Below are positions 51,241-51,261 of a DNA stretch of 51,261 nucleotides, one piece after another (position 1 is the first letter of the stretch; each line of letters begins with the position of its first letter). The DNA lies in the NCBI GenBank assembly GCA_959601045.1, contig CAUGNZ010000013.1, positions 1 through 51,261 of the forward strand. Reading direction: 5' to 3'. The stretch comes from an uncultured Collinsella sp. GTDB lineage: Bacteria > Actinomycetota > Coriobacteriia > Coriobacteriales > Coriobacteriaceae. Both the position numbers and the translations under genes were made by a program. The notes below the pieces were generated by a model, which saw nothing but the letters and a program-made list of their open reading frames with translations, ran no database searches and was not told the origin of the DNA.

Positions 51241-51261
51241 TAGGGTATAACCCACGGGCCC

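Overview
The window looks like a chromosomal segment from a high-GC gut actinobacterium of class Coriobacteriia, most likely Collinsella or a close relative. The basis is the high GC content, the translation-gene content, and a urate/purine catabolism cluster of the kind known from anaerobic gut bacteria. The genus is inferred from overall character, not from a database search.

Layout. (1) 0.2-8.6 kb, housekeeping: tyrS, an RlhA-like U32 protein, a class A penicillin-binding protein, argR, a family 2 glycosyltransferase and truA. (2) 8.7-18.5 kb, minus strand: the 3' two thirds of the spc/alpha ribosomal cluster in canonical order (rplE-rpsZ-rpsH-rplF-rplR-rpsE-rpmD-rplO-secY-adk-map-infA-rpmJ-rpsM-rpsK-rpsD-rpoA-rplQ), ending in a clear terminator. 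It begins abruptly at rplE; the usual upstream genes (rplX, rplN and so on) are absent. (3) 18.8-28.9 kb, purine block A: xdhC, yqeB and yqeC (maturation of the selenium-dependent molybdenum hydroxylase), hydantoinase hyuA, a mocA-like cytidylyltransferase, ygeW, ygeY, dpaL (ygeX) and a YheO-type regulator. (4) 28.9-36.5 kb, accessory island: a tail-anchored-looking protein, gene remnants, a 787-residue protein of unknown family, a DEDDh exonuclease, a 41-residue hydrophobic peptide behind a LexA-like box, and an AAA ATPase/DUF234 gene flanked by 62-bp repeats and preceded by a 25-bp-arm perfect palindrome. (5) 36.5-47.4 kb, purine block B: fused xanthine dehydrogenase, a polyferredoxin, ygfK, ssnA, an NCS2 purine permease, a second YheO-type regulator and ridA. 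(6) 47.7-51.3 kb: a second U32 protein, an RluA-family pseudouridine synthase, and an unusual array of six alternating 17-bp repeats every 40-41 bp.

How the genes may work together. The permease would import urate or xanthine. The Se/Mo hydroxylase, with YgfK and the polyferredoxin as redox partners, would act on the purine. SsnA, HyuA, YgeY and YgeW would open and strip the ring-derived ureido compounds. DpaL would cleave 2,3-diaminopropionate to pyruvate and ammonia, and RidA would clear the reactive 2-aminoacrylate intermediate. XdhC, YqeB, YqeC and the MocA-like enzyme would mature the cofactor. Two YheO-like regulators sit divergently beside the two key promoters, and each intergenic region carries TAACAA-type motifs. 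The order of steps is inference from published work on the E. coli-type yge/ygf cluster. Assignments of individual families are stronger than the assignment of reaction order.
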